Positions 1-8,770 of a stretch of 31,488 nt of DNA are shown piece after piece. The stretch covers positions 1 through 31,488 of the forward strand of contig JAUCBJ010002803.1 in the NCBI GenBank assembly GCA_032718475.1. Reading direction: 5' to 3'. How positions within the stretch are numbered: position 1 is the first letter of the stretch; every line of letters starts with the position of its first letter. The position numbers and the translations under genes were made by a program. The notes below the pieces were generated by a model. The model was not told the DNA's origin. It searched no databases and saw only the letters and a program-made list of their open reading frames with translations. This DNA is from Nemertoderma westbladi (lineage: Eukaryota > Xenacoelomorpha > Nemertodermatida > Nemertodermatidae).

Positions 1-20
1 CAAATTCAAACGTTACTGTT

Positions 21-450
21 CCACCTTGGTGTAGTGGTTGCTTTGAATTCACATCTCCAATAGGTCGTGGGTTCAACCCTCACATGGACTTGACACATGG
101 CGTTTGGATATTGCCTTTGTTGTTGAGCTAATGCATGCGTGGACTGCTTCGCAATACAATGCGAAAGAATGCAATCTATTGCAAGAGCAGATGTTTATTC
201 TAATTTCTTGGATGAATTGATGTAATAACGAAGCTATAGGTTTGAATAATTTAAGCTCTATCGCAGGCCCCATTCATGCAGGCCCCATTCACGCATTGAT
301 GTTTGGGTTAGTCATGCTACGGTTAATAAGAGCCCAAACAGCCACAGATTATTGAGGGATGACTCGGGGCCAAACTGGGGCCACTTTATTTTCGTGAAAG
401 GGTATATTTATGTTTTGGGCCTCGATTGCGTCTTTATATTTCATTGTAGA
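21..450 (+). mobile_element. tRNA-derived SINE-like element
   Basis: The head has an RNA polymerase III A box at 27-37 (TGGTGTAGTGG, fits TRGYNNANNNG) and a B box at 70-80 (GGTTCAACCCT), separated by 32 bases as in a tRNA gene. The rest of the cloverleaf is not convincing, so this is a tRNA-derived head and not a functional tRNA. The body from about 94 recurs at 970-1267 without the head, which supports a dispersed family. The 3' boundary near 450 is judged from where similarity to the second copy fades. No target-site duplication or A-tail was found. Confidence 0.5.
263..292. repeat. 15-bp tandem duplication inside the SINE body
   Basis: GCAGGCCCCATTCAT is followed directly by GCAGGCCCCATTCAC. 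It lies within about 60 bases that are absent from the second body copy downstream, so it is an insertion or a local slippage product in this copy only. Confidence 0.75.
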
Positions 451-553
451 GTATAACTCAACAAGGGGTTCCATGATGACAAGGATGCTTAATCCTTCAT
501 GCATGCCATACCAAAAACTATGGTTCTGTTTGAAATGTTAAGGTGGACCTTTC

Positions 554-563
554 TATATAAATA
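554..563 (+). promoter_or_regulatory. possible TATA box of the GTSF1-like gene
   Basis: TATATAAATA sits 107 bases upstream of the ATG at 670, a plausible distance for a core promoter with a short leader. The region is AT-rich and the motif could be chance. It also contains AATAAA, so it could be a polyadenylation signal for something upstream. Confidence 0.2.
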
Positions 564-669
564 AAACCATGTAAAGTTAGATCATTATCTCTAAAAATAT
601 TAAGTGAGGTTTTTAAAAGTTTTTTAAAAAGTATATCTCAATAAATTTTGTTTTTTGTCTTTTGTTACT

Positions 670-969
670 ATGGAATATTTCATATGTCCTTATGTTGCCA
701 CGCACAGAATTCATTCAGAAAAATATGTTACGCATTTAAGAAAATGTCGTAAGAACTTTTCGAATCAAAAAATGGTTCAGTGTCCTTTTCAAGCCGCACA
801 TAGCTTTAGAGAAGCTGAAAAGGATCACCATTTGCGGTTTTGCGAATATAGGTTCAGGAACTCAATTTTTCATATATTAAAAGAACAGAAAAAAGAAGAG
901 AAAAAAGAAGAGAAAGAAGAGAAGAAGGGAGAATGTTCAATGGCGTGGGGAGAAGAGGTGTGGGATTGA
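670..969 (+). CDS. GTSF1-like protein with two CHHC zinc fingers
   Basis: The 99-residue product has two zinc fingers of the U11-48K/GTSF1 CHHC type. Finger 1 uses C6, H12, H22 and C26; finger 2 uses C38, H44, H54 and C58. Both fit C-x5-H-x9-H-x3-C exactly, and the CPY and CPF openings and the 11-residue linker match GTSF1 (Asterix). Known members bind RNA through these fingers and help Piwi proteins silence transposons. Residues 71-88 form a Lys/Glu-rich tail encoded by purine-rich DNA, in place of the acidic Piwi-binding tail of longer members (human is 167 residues). The ORF is open upstream to 655, but 670 is the first ATG. Both fingers are intact, so it may be functional, but it is short, has no visible introns and sits between two copies of a repeat. 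A truncated or retroposed copy, or a transposon-carried gene, is possible. Confidence 0.7.
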   Translation: MEYFICPYVATHRIHSEKYVTHLRKCRKNFSNQKMVQCPFQAAHSFREAEKDHHLRFCEYRFRNSIFHILKEQKKEEKKEEKEEKKGECSMAWGEEVWD

Positions 970-1267
970 TCACATGGTGTTTGGGTAGGGGTTTGTCTTT
1001 GAGTTAATATGCGCGTGGACTGCTTCATAAAGTATAACGCAAAAGAATACAAACTATTGCAAGAGTAGATGATTATTCTAATTTCTTGGATGAATTGATG
1101 TAATAACGAAGCTATGGATTCAAAGGGATTAGTCATGCTATGGCTAATAAGAGACCAACGGCTGCAGATTATTGAGGGATGACTCGGGGCCAAACTGGGG
1201 GCACTTTATTTTCGTGTGAGGGAAATTTATGTTTTGGGTCCCGTTCGTGTCTTTTTATTTAATTCTA
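970..1267 (+). repeat. second copy of the SINE body (direct repeat)
   Basis: This stretch aligns to 94-450 through many shared blocks, including TTCTTGGATGAATTGATGTA and GAGGGATGACTCGGGGCCAA. It lacks the tRNA head and the roughly 60-base insertion seen in the first copy. It starts at the stop codon of the GTSF1-like ORF and so would supply its 3' untranslated region. Confidence 0.75.
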
Positions 1268-1323
1268 CCTTTACCTATTGTATGGCAAAAATAATACAAA
1301 TGTATTGTATATTGTATTGTATA

Positions 1324-2835
1324 CAGTCCCAATCCCAATAAACATTAACTTGGTCGTTTTGGCGGCCAAAATGACCAAAATCGCCAAAAAAAATGTAGTG
1401 TATTCCTATGGGCTACTTGGTCGTTTTGGCGAAGCGATTTAACTCGACTCAGTCAAGTCCAGACAGCCCGTCTCCTTGGACATCCATTTGGTTGCTCTGA
1501 CTAAATGTCGGCTCGCTTTCATTTTTATTATTGACAGATTGTTAACTTACCTGGAGCTGAGTCGGGCCTTTCAGTTGTAGTAAAGACCACCCACTGAGGC
1601 ATTGATACAGCACAGGCTAATACGTAATAAGGGAGTTAGTTGAATGCGGCTTTGTTAAAAGGAGGAGTATGTATAATAATCGGATTTTGTGTGTTATTAT
1701 TAGATAATCACTTCTCACCTTTTCCTTTGTGTACCTTCAGTTTAGAGTCATTATGAAATGGCAACGTGTTCTGTATGAAGGCGTTCTAATTATAGCTTTA
1801 TTGTTAGAAGCTGGGCCTGTGACAGGGCGAGGGGTAGCTATTAAATAGCGACACTCAGTCTGGAACGAGTTCGGTATACTGATGAAATTCAGATTAGACG
1901 GCGCGGCCTATTTCTAGTAGCTGGGTCTGAATTCGAGGGCGATAGTAACTGAAAACATTATAATATCAGGCTCTGGCTCTGTGCTAACAGGCAACAGAGT
2001 CGGCATATTTGGGTGAATTTATGATGATGTAATTATTATTTATCGAGACAGGGGGGGGGACTGGACGCAAAACTCGCCTTGGCGAATTAATATCCCGCCT
2101 CTCAATGTTAAATTCTCAATTTAGGGAAAGGAGCAGGTTATAGTGGCACGTTATTTTAACCAAAACAATAAATTAAACATAAATGAACATTACAGTTTTA
2201 TTTTTGAGAGTAATCATCTGTTATTTGCGTCAAATTTCCCCTGGAGAGTGATGAATTTTTATTGCGTCCAGTTCCCCCCCCCCCCCCCCCTAACTGTATT
2301 TATGAGAGCATTTATATTATAGCGTAATAAACAGCTAAATAAAGAAAAATATGTAAAGTACTTTTCTCATATTTTAAAGAATTTTTACAAATTAAATATT
2401 TGAACTTGTTATTTTTATTACCAATCGAATATAATTAAAGTAAATAATTAATTATTACGCTGCAAGTGCTAGCACACTGCTTATAACCTAGGTGACAGGT
2501 AAAGGGGTGTTAATTATTAGATTAGTAAAAAATATGTAGAAAATAATAAGTTAGGGCGCCTCACACTGCACTCTTACAGGCATGTTTGTTTACTACAGTG
2601 GCGAGCCCAGCCATTACTACACTGGAGCCTTTCTCTCTACCTAAAGGTAGAGAGAACTCTACCGCAGCGCCAACATGCTGGGCTTTACTTACACTCAGCC
2701 TGTATTCACTGGCTGTGATTGACAAGCCAACGTGCCTCAGCAGTTCCTTTCATGAATACCGCAGTTTTTACTTGGCCATTTTGGTAATTTTGGCCGCCAA
2801 AATGACCAAGTTAATGTTTATTGGGATTGGGACTG
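1324..2835. mobile_element. Tc1/mariner-like non-autonomous transposon with 64-bp TIRs
   Basis: The left end (1324-1387) and the reverse complement of the right end (2772-2835) match at 61 of 64 positions. Both start CAGTCCCAATCCCAATAAAC and are bounded by TA (1322-1323 and 2836-2837), the target-site signature of Tc1/mariner elements. Inside the ends, a TTTTGGCGGCCAAAA block is itself palindromic. The 1.5-kb interior has no transposase-like reading frame, so the element would depend on an enzyme supplied in trans. It carries a second, nested inverted-repeat element at 2049-2296. Confidence 0.8.
2049..2296. mobile_element. nested small MITE with poly-G ends
   Basis: A run of 9 G followed by ACTGGACGCAA (2051-2070) is mirrored by TTGCGTCCAGTT followed by 17 C (2262-2290) and then TAACTG with TA outside. 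The ends thus read CAG, a G-run, then (A)ACTGGACGCAA on both sides. The left end seems to have lost three bases after CAG. The 248-bp interior is non-coding. Homopolymer runs of unequal length fit slippage after insertion. Confidence 0.55.
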
Positions 2836-2885
2836 TATTTCGTTTGTTATAGTACAATTTATTCATCGCGCGTCCCTATCTGATT

Positions 2886-3030
2886 GATTTGTATCAAATT
2901 AAATTGCCTTTGGCAACATTATTTGATACAAATCGATTGATTAAACAATTAATTAATTGTTTAATCGACCAATTAATTAATTGATTAATTAATTAATGAC
3001 CTACTTAACACCCAAGGTGTGAAGTAGGTC
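2886..3030. repeat. cluster of three palindromes
   Basis: Three inverted repeats lie within 145 bases. At 2886-2934, 14-base arms (GATTTGTATCAAAT and its complement) enclose 21 bases. At 2939-2966 there is a perfect 28-base palindrome built on GATTAAACAATTAA. At 2998-3030, arms GACCTACTT and ACACC pair around CAA with one mismatch per arm. A run of TTAATTAA words lies between the last two. They sit between two transposons and could be remnants of small foldback elements. Confidence 0.8.
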
Positions 3031-3412
3031 CAATTGTCGCCAAGGATGGCAAACCATTACTACCCAGTGTGTCAAGAAAGTGCGGAACGCATGCGGATCG
3101 CACGCGGAATGCGTAAATTATGCGGATAAGTGTGTAATTAATGTGGGATTGACGCATTTATTTTGAAGGGAATCATCAGGCGAAAATACCGCACAATTTC
3201 CACACTAAAAACACAGTAACTATTTATACTCATTGAGTGAAATGTGCGTGTTGTACACAATTGCCCAAAGTGTGTTAAAAACCTGTCATATCCGCACTTA
3301 TTACACACAACACAATGCATCATGGGAAATATCCCATCATGCATTGCGTGATTACTGAGAACACTCCAGCAGACCAGCACTCTGTGGGCAGGTACCGGTA
3401 CACGTACAAGGT

Positions 3413-3950
3413 ATGTGCTTCATAGGCCTGTGTTGTGTTTGTGAGCCGGTCAGCGGTCACCGGGTAGGTAGGTCATCAGTAGGGATCAGTCTTAAAGAAC
3501 AAGTTAAAGACATAAACAACAAGATAGGAGACAGTGCACCAATTACGTTTAATTCTTCAGGCGATTCTTCATTCCCACCTCCTCCAGCTGCCAATGAAGA
3601 ATCACTTACAACCATCATCAATCATTCCAACATATGCGACTTACTCAAACGAGAAATTTGTAAATCTTTAAGAAAAAACGGTATCTAAACAATTACGGAG
3701 ACTGATTACTGACGAATTCGCACGTAAATCATCCGTGACCGGAAGGTCAACTATAAATGGTTGCCCAGTCAAATATTCGCTTCAGAAACTGGGCGTTACC
3801 AATCTGCTATTTATTGTTAATTCTCAGAAATTTGATGGCATTACTATGGAGGAGTTGGTGGATGCCATGAGGAAAACTCATCACTTGATGTGCGATACAA
3901 GAAACGGTAAATGGATAATTAAACAATATAATAACAATATAGTAAATTAA
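3413..3950 (+). pseudogene. orphan ORF of the 3.3-kb element, frameshifted
   Basis: Two adjoining reading frames look like one gene. The first runs 3413-3688 (91 residues) and has a Pro/Ser linker (SSFPPPP) followed by a basic segment ending at KSLRKNGI. The second is open from 3672 to 3950 and starts with a similar basic helix (KQLRRLITDEFARK), then a compact alpha/beta-looking stretch with ITMEELVDAMRK. They change frame at the A-run at 3673-3678, so a single indel would explain the break, but a programmed shift or an assembly error is also possible. The ATG at 3413 overlaps AAG-GTATGT, a good splice donor, so the true start may lie in another exon. I do not recognise the family. A DNA-binding role is a guess from charge and location. 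Confidence 0.4.
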
Positions 3951-4407
3951 TTAATAAATAAATAATATCTTTTTATATTTCAAATTACGTAATTTTTTAA
4001 GAAATTTATCTTTATAAAATGTTATTTATAAACATATCCAAACCAATAAGTGTTATAAAGAGGATATAATGCAGAGGTAGAAGAGGTGGAACTACTTGCG
4101 CCAGCGGTGGTTTATTTTAAGAATAAAATTGGGTCGAAATAACTTTGGTTTGTGGTAGGAGCAGAGGAAGGCCCCGTATTTATAACATTTTTCGATGTAC
4201 CAGTATATATTTTACACTATTATATGTTACTAACATATTATATATAATATATTTATAGGTGACCGTCTTCAAACTTAATAAGTCTTCGTGAGCTTTAATA
4301 TCGTATTAATTAAGTCAGTAATTTATTTACCATGGTATATACGCCTATATAATATTAATAAACTGCTTATAATATCTTTATAGGAAAACGAGGTGAGAAT
4401 GAGGATT

Positions 4408-4733
4408 GTTGATGGACCAGTTTGTATAATCTCGTTGATGGACCAGTTTGTATAATCTCGTTGATGGACCAGTTTGTATAATCTCGTTGATGGACCAGTT
4501 TGTATAATCTCGTTGATGGACCAGTTTGTATAATCTCTTTGATGGACCAGTTTGTATAATCTCGTTGATGGACCAGTTTGTATAATCTCGTTGATGGACC
4601 AGTTTGTATAATCTCGTTGATGGACCAGTTTGTATAATCTCGTTGATGGACCAGTTTGTATAATCTCTTTGATGGACCAGTTTGTATAATCTCGTTGATG
4701 GACCAGTTTGTATAATCTCGTTGATGGACCAGT
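4408..4733. repeat. 26-bp minisatellite, about 12.5 copies
   Basis: The unit carries GATGGACCAGTTTGTATAAT followed by CTC and GTT. Copies are identical apart from a G-to-T change (CTCTTTGATGG) in two units lying exactly 130 bases apart, which implies a five-unit block was duplicated. The array directly abuts the related 22-bp array. Confidence 0.95.
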
Positions 4734-5717
4734 TTCTTTACTTGTAGCTGGACAAGTTTATACTCGTTTATACTTGTAGCTGGACCCGTTTATACTCGTT
4801 TATACTTGTAGCTGGACCCGTTTTTACTCATTGCTGGACCCGTTTATACTTGTAGCTGAACCCCTTTACCTTTATACTCATGCTGGACCAGTTTATATTT
4901 ATACTTGTGCTAAATTCGGTTATACTTGTAACTGGACCCGTTTTTACTCATTGCTAGACCCGTTTATACTTGTAGCTGAACCCCTTTACCTTTATACTCA
5001 TGCTGGACCAGTTTATATTTATACTTGTGCTAAATTCGGTTATACTTGTAACTGGACCCGTTTATACTCATTGCTGGACCCGTTTATATTTATACTTGTG
5101 CTAAATTCGGTTATACTTGTAGCTGGACCCGTTTATACTCATTGCTGGACCCTTTTAAACTCGTTTATACTCATTGCTGGACCCGTTTATACTTGTAGCT
5201 GAACCCTTTTATACTCATTGCTGGACCCGTTTATATTTATACTTGTGCTAAATTCGGTTATACTTGTAGCTGGACCCGTTTATACTCATTGCTGGACCCT
5301 TTTATACTCGTTTATACTCATTGCTGGACCCGTTTATACTCATTGCTGGACCCTTTTATACTCGTTTATACTCATTGCTGGACCCGTTTATACTTGTAGC
5401 TGGACCCGTTTATACTCATTGCTGGACCCTTTTAAACTCGTTTATACTCATTGCTGGACCCGTTTATACTTGTAGCTGGACCCGTTTATACTTGTAGCTG
5501 AACCCTTTTATACTCATTGCTGGACCCGTTTATATTTATACTTGTGCTAATTTCGGTTATACTTGTAGCTGGACCCGTTTATACTCATTGCTGGACCCTT
5601 TTATACTCGTTTATACTCATTGCTGGACCCGTTTATACTTGTAACTGGACCCGTTTATACTCATTGCTGGACCCGTTTATATTTGTACTTGTGCTAAATT
5701 CGGTTATACTTGTAGCT
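4734..5717. repeat. 22-bp degenerate minisatellite with higher-order periods
   Basis: The basic unit is GTTTATACTCATTGCTGGAC plus CC, alternating with a TTGTAGC variant. A longer block containing TGCTAAATTCGGTTATACTT recurs, giving a higher-order period of 120 bases at the left side (4822 and 4942). The core TGGACCnGTTT is shared with the neighbouring 26-bp array. Short plus-strand frames here change phase with each unit and are not genes. Confidence 0.9.
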
Positions 5718-6840
5718 ATTTCAAATTGTAGTCAAGTTGTAGTTAATTCTGTTTTAATTAAATAAGCATACTAGCAATAAGCATTTTCATATTTCGATTA
5801 TTCCGCTATAATATATTATAAAATTGGTTCATAAAATTTCAAACGTTTCAACTAAAAAAACTAAATTTAATTATCATGTCGTTATTCAGGTACCTGCCCC
5901 CCAAATTTTTCTACGATATTTTATTAACTTAAAGTTAAGTTTTAAAGTTAAAGCCGTTAAAGCATGGTTATAGTTCTGGGAGATTGGGAGAGTAAACATT
6001 GCGTATACAATGCATCATAAAACCTGCGTATTTACCGCTTTTAATAAGCGTAAATAGTGTGTAAAATGTGAGTAAAATCTGCGTATTTCTCACTTGCAAT
6101 TGTGCGTTTTTTGAATGTTTATTACGCATATAAACCACCTGCGAAAAATATGCGGTATAAACACACAAAAAAAGTCAAAGCGCGTATTAAACACGTGCGT
6201 TTCGCACATTTCACACCGTCACATTTTCTTTTGTTCTCCGCACTAGAAACGCACTAAAAACGCAAAGCGAAACGCACGCGTATCGCACTAAATACGCACT
6301 GCGGAAAATGTGCGTTTGACACACTGGGTACTCCTAAGGTCTAAGGCCTAAGGTACATATGACTTAAAGTTTTCTTGTTTTTCCTCAATTTTATTCAGCG
6401 TTCAAATGAAAATCTGTCGTTGTACCATCATGCATTTTTGATACAGGTACCACCACAAGGGCGAAAAACTACAGTACAGAAATGTATGAATTTGTGACAA
6501 CACCTAAGAACGGTTACAACACTCAAGTCACAGTAAAAAAAACAGTAGTAGCCAACAGTGTAGTATGGTCACAGACAATATGAATAACAGTCCTAAAAGT
6601 AATTCAACCAAGTTCCGGCTCTGCATGGACAACATTCAAATCATTTAATTCAGTATACTGGCAATACTGTTCCCCAATTACTGAATTAGGCCTACAGCAG
6701 TACCGGTACTGTACAGCTCAGTAGTTGTATGTCAGTACGGTACAACATTGCTGCATTGTTGTACACAGGGCCAAATCAGACCAGCTCACTGTATAGTGCA
6801 GTTGACATATTTCAATTTTCATCTTTGTGGAAGAAAAGTC
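5718..6840. other. non-coding: right arm of the 3.3-kb element and SRPRB upstream region
   Basis: Positions 5718-6328 are the right arm of the element, AT-rich first and then rich in TGCGTATT, GCGT and GCAC words. Positions 6331-6840 are single-copy sequence upstream of SRPRB. They contain no convincing TATA box and probably hold its promoter and 5' leader. No other gene is visible. Confidence 0.6.
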
Positions 6841-7593
6841 ATGTCTATCCAAGATACTTTCAGGGGTATCCAGGAAGCGTTACCTCAGTTGCTAAGCGAC
6901 GACTACCTCGTAACGTCTGTGTGCACCGCAGTTATTGTAGGTCTTGTTGTTTTTATCGTCCTTATCTTTGCGATCTTCCGTAAATCTGCGGGTGACGTTG
7001 TAATCCTCGCCGGGTTATCCGACGCCGGTAAAACCTTGATGTTCCTCCGTCTAACCGAGCAGTCCTACTACCCAACGCAAACCTCCATTAAGGAAAATAC
7101 CGGAAAATATCAGGGAAAGACGACTCTAACTCTAGGCGATATTCCGGGACACGATAAACTCCGCTATCGCTGTCTAGATCGATGGAATAACCGAATCCGT
7201 GCCGTAGCCTTCGTCGTCGATAGCTCCACCGTCAATAAAGACTTCTCTGACGTGGCCGAGTATCTGTACTGGCTCCTAAGCGAACCCCATATCCGTAAGA
7301 GCCTAGCGAATTTTCTTGTAGTTTGTAACAAACAAGATAAAGTCAACGCTAAGTCTACCACCGCCATACAGTCGCTTCTGGAAAACGAGATTTCTACGCT
7401 AAACTTAACGAAATCCTCCTCGCTTCGCTCGACCTCGTCGGACGGGCGTCCGACCGCAACGGTCGGCGTTCCGGGTAAGACTTTCAGTTTCTCTCAACTC
7501 GCTTGTCGTTTCGATATTGTCGGTTGTTTTTGTACCGATAGCGAGAAGTCGGCCTCGGTAAGTGCGGTGTCGGATTGGTTGGAGCAACTGTAA
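6841..7593 (+). CDS. SRPRB: signal recognition particle receptor subunit beta
   Basis: This is the membrane-anchored small GTPase that docks the SRP receptor alpha subunit on the ER for co-translational targeting. The 250-residue product has a single membrane helix at about 23-46, then an Arf/Sar-like GTPase fold: P-loop GLSDAGKT at 58-65, switch II DIPGHDKLR at 100-108 and base-recognition NKQD at 163-166. The C-terminal part (FSFSQL at 215-220, ending in a W-L helix) matches the family, as does a variable Ser-rich insert at 190-213. Human SRPRB is 271 residues. The ATG at 6841 is chosen because the membrane helix then sits at the usual place. Frame is open upstream, but without another ATG. 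The whole gene is one exon, unlike the multi-exon vertebrate gene. No A-tail or target duplication marks it as a retrocopy. All GTP-binding motifs are intact. Confidence 0.93.
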   Translation: MSIQDTFRGIQEALPQLLSDDYLVTSVCTAVIVGLVVFIVLIFAIFRKSAGDVVILAGLSDAGKTLMFLRLTEQSYYPTQTSIKENTGKYQGKTTLTLGDIPGHDKLRYRCLDRWNNRIRAVAFVVDSSTVNKDFSDVAEYLYWLLSEPHIRKSLANFLVVCNKQDKVNAKSTTAIQSLLENEISTLNLTKSSSLRSTSSDGRPTATVGVPGKTFSFSQLACRFDIVGCFCTDSEKSASVSAVSDWLEQL

Positions 7594-8182
7594 GGAAGTA
7601 ATAATGTTTGTCTGTTTGTTTTGGTGTAAACAAACGGTGAAGGATATGTTGTTTAGGTTTAAATATTATAATATTATGAACATTCAGCCACCGTTCCTGT
7701 TTTAATTTTAATTAGCTTACTTACTATATTATATTATTATTATACATACTTTATTGCACCGCAATAATGAAATACCAAATTTAACTTTGCTATCCCTTGA
7801 GCTAAGGAAATACTATAATTGTCTTGAACGTGCAATGTCATCAATAACGCATTAAAAATAGATAAATATTCCTGGAAATTGTTCTTTATTATAATTTATT
7901 AAGTCGAATGTTCAGAGCTTGATTTCGTACTCAACTCATCAAAATTGGCCTTCTTTATAAATTATAGAAAAAATATTTAATTAATTATAGGCCTATTTGG
8001 TTTACTAGACGTTTTAAATCTCGCATGTAATTTACAGGTCTATCTTTAGCCTCCCCGAGCCCCCACCAAGCATACCGTATCCCGCGTTAGATTAGAACGT
8101 CATTTCAAATTTTCGAAACTCATAAACATAAAAAAAAATTAATAATAATAAGTGAATTGTTGTGGGGTGAGTGACGCGGTGT
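7594..8182. other. 3' region of SRPRB, no gene seen
   Basis: The stretch is AT-rich and non-coding. ATTAAA at about 7852 could serve as a polyadenylation signal, and no AATAAA lies closer to the stop codon. Nothing else can be supported. Confidence 0.5.
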
Positions 8183-8234
8183 ATTAAATATACAATGTAA
8201 ATAAATATTGTCTTATTTACATTGTATATTTAAT
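8183..8234. repeat. perfect 22-bp-arm hairpin
   Basis: ATTAAATATACAATGTAAAT plus AA at 8183-8204 is repeated as its exact complement at 8213-8234, with an 8-base loop (ATATTGTC). Perfect arms in otherwise degenerate AT-rich DNA suggest a recent origin, such as a tiny foldback element or a template-switch event. Confidence 0.9.
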
Positions 8235-8439
8235 AAAAAAAAATTAAACAGAAACCAGCAAACAGACTCGGAAACATTACCTAACTGGAACACCGACATC
8301 ACCATTGATTCATTTTACATTGAATAGGTGCAGTTAGTACTGAAATAAAGAATATAGTATAATAATAATAATAATTACACTATTATTCTATACAACTATA
8401 ATTTTACAACTGCAGCAAATTACAGATTACTGGTGTGGT

Positions 8440-8660
8440 AAGATGCGAATTTGAAACGTGACGGATGTGGAAAAATAGGGTTAGTGCGCGAAAAAAATTT
8501 TGGGCTAGAGAAACAATCGAATAAGGGGTAACAAGGTGTCCTGAATCGAGTGGCGGCGTGTGTTTTAAGTAAAAATACGAAGAAACGGTCGAAATGGCGG
8601 GTTTAAGTAAGTAAGCGCGGGAAGGTAATTTTGAAAATCGGCTATGATTGGCTGCTACAT
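8440..8660 (+). promoter_or_regulatory. possible CpG-bearing promoter or first exon
   Basis: Against AT-rich surroundings this stretch has clustered CpG words, an E2F-like GCGCGGGAAGG at about 8618 and a reverse CCAAT box (ATTGGCTGC) at about 8647. ATGGCGGGTTTAA at 8594 runs directly into GTAAGT, a strong splice donor, so a tiny first coding exon is conceivable. No downstream exon was recognised, so this is weak. Confidence 0.2.
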
Positions 8661-8770
8661 ATTTGATAGCGTCTTTTGATACTACAATTAATTAAATTCA
8701 TAAAGGGGAAGATTGATAAAATGCTGTTTCCAGTAGACCAATCCAGCAGACTGCATTCCAATCTGTATTA

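Larger units (their letters stand above)
3063..6328. mobile_element. 3.3-kb DNA-transposon-like element with short TIRs and internal minisatellites
   Basis: The left end CCCAGTGTGTCAA and the exact complement at the right end (6316-6328) are each bounded by TA (3061-3062, 6329-6330). Inside, both arms are rich in related GCGG, GCGT and GCAC words (3080-3130 and 6180-6310), and GATGCATTG-like words recur further in (near 3310 and 6010). This suggests degenerate sub-terminal repeats that could bind a transposase. The element contains a frameshifted orphan ORF (3413-3950) and two tandem arrays (4408-5717). Thirteen exact terminal bases are weak evidence alone. The sub-terminal symmetry raises confidence. 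The family is unknown. Confidence 0.55.

Noticed and set aside
73-1193. Related minus-strand frames in both copies of the SINE body (IASLLHQFIQEIRI shared)
   Set aside because: The similarity only follows from the DNA repeat; differences between copies are mostly amino-acid changing and the ends do not correspond.
4831-5765. Plus-strand frames with repeated LLDPFI and GPVYTHCW words
   Set aside because: They are translations of the 22-bp minisatellite, whose phase shifts with each unit.
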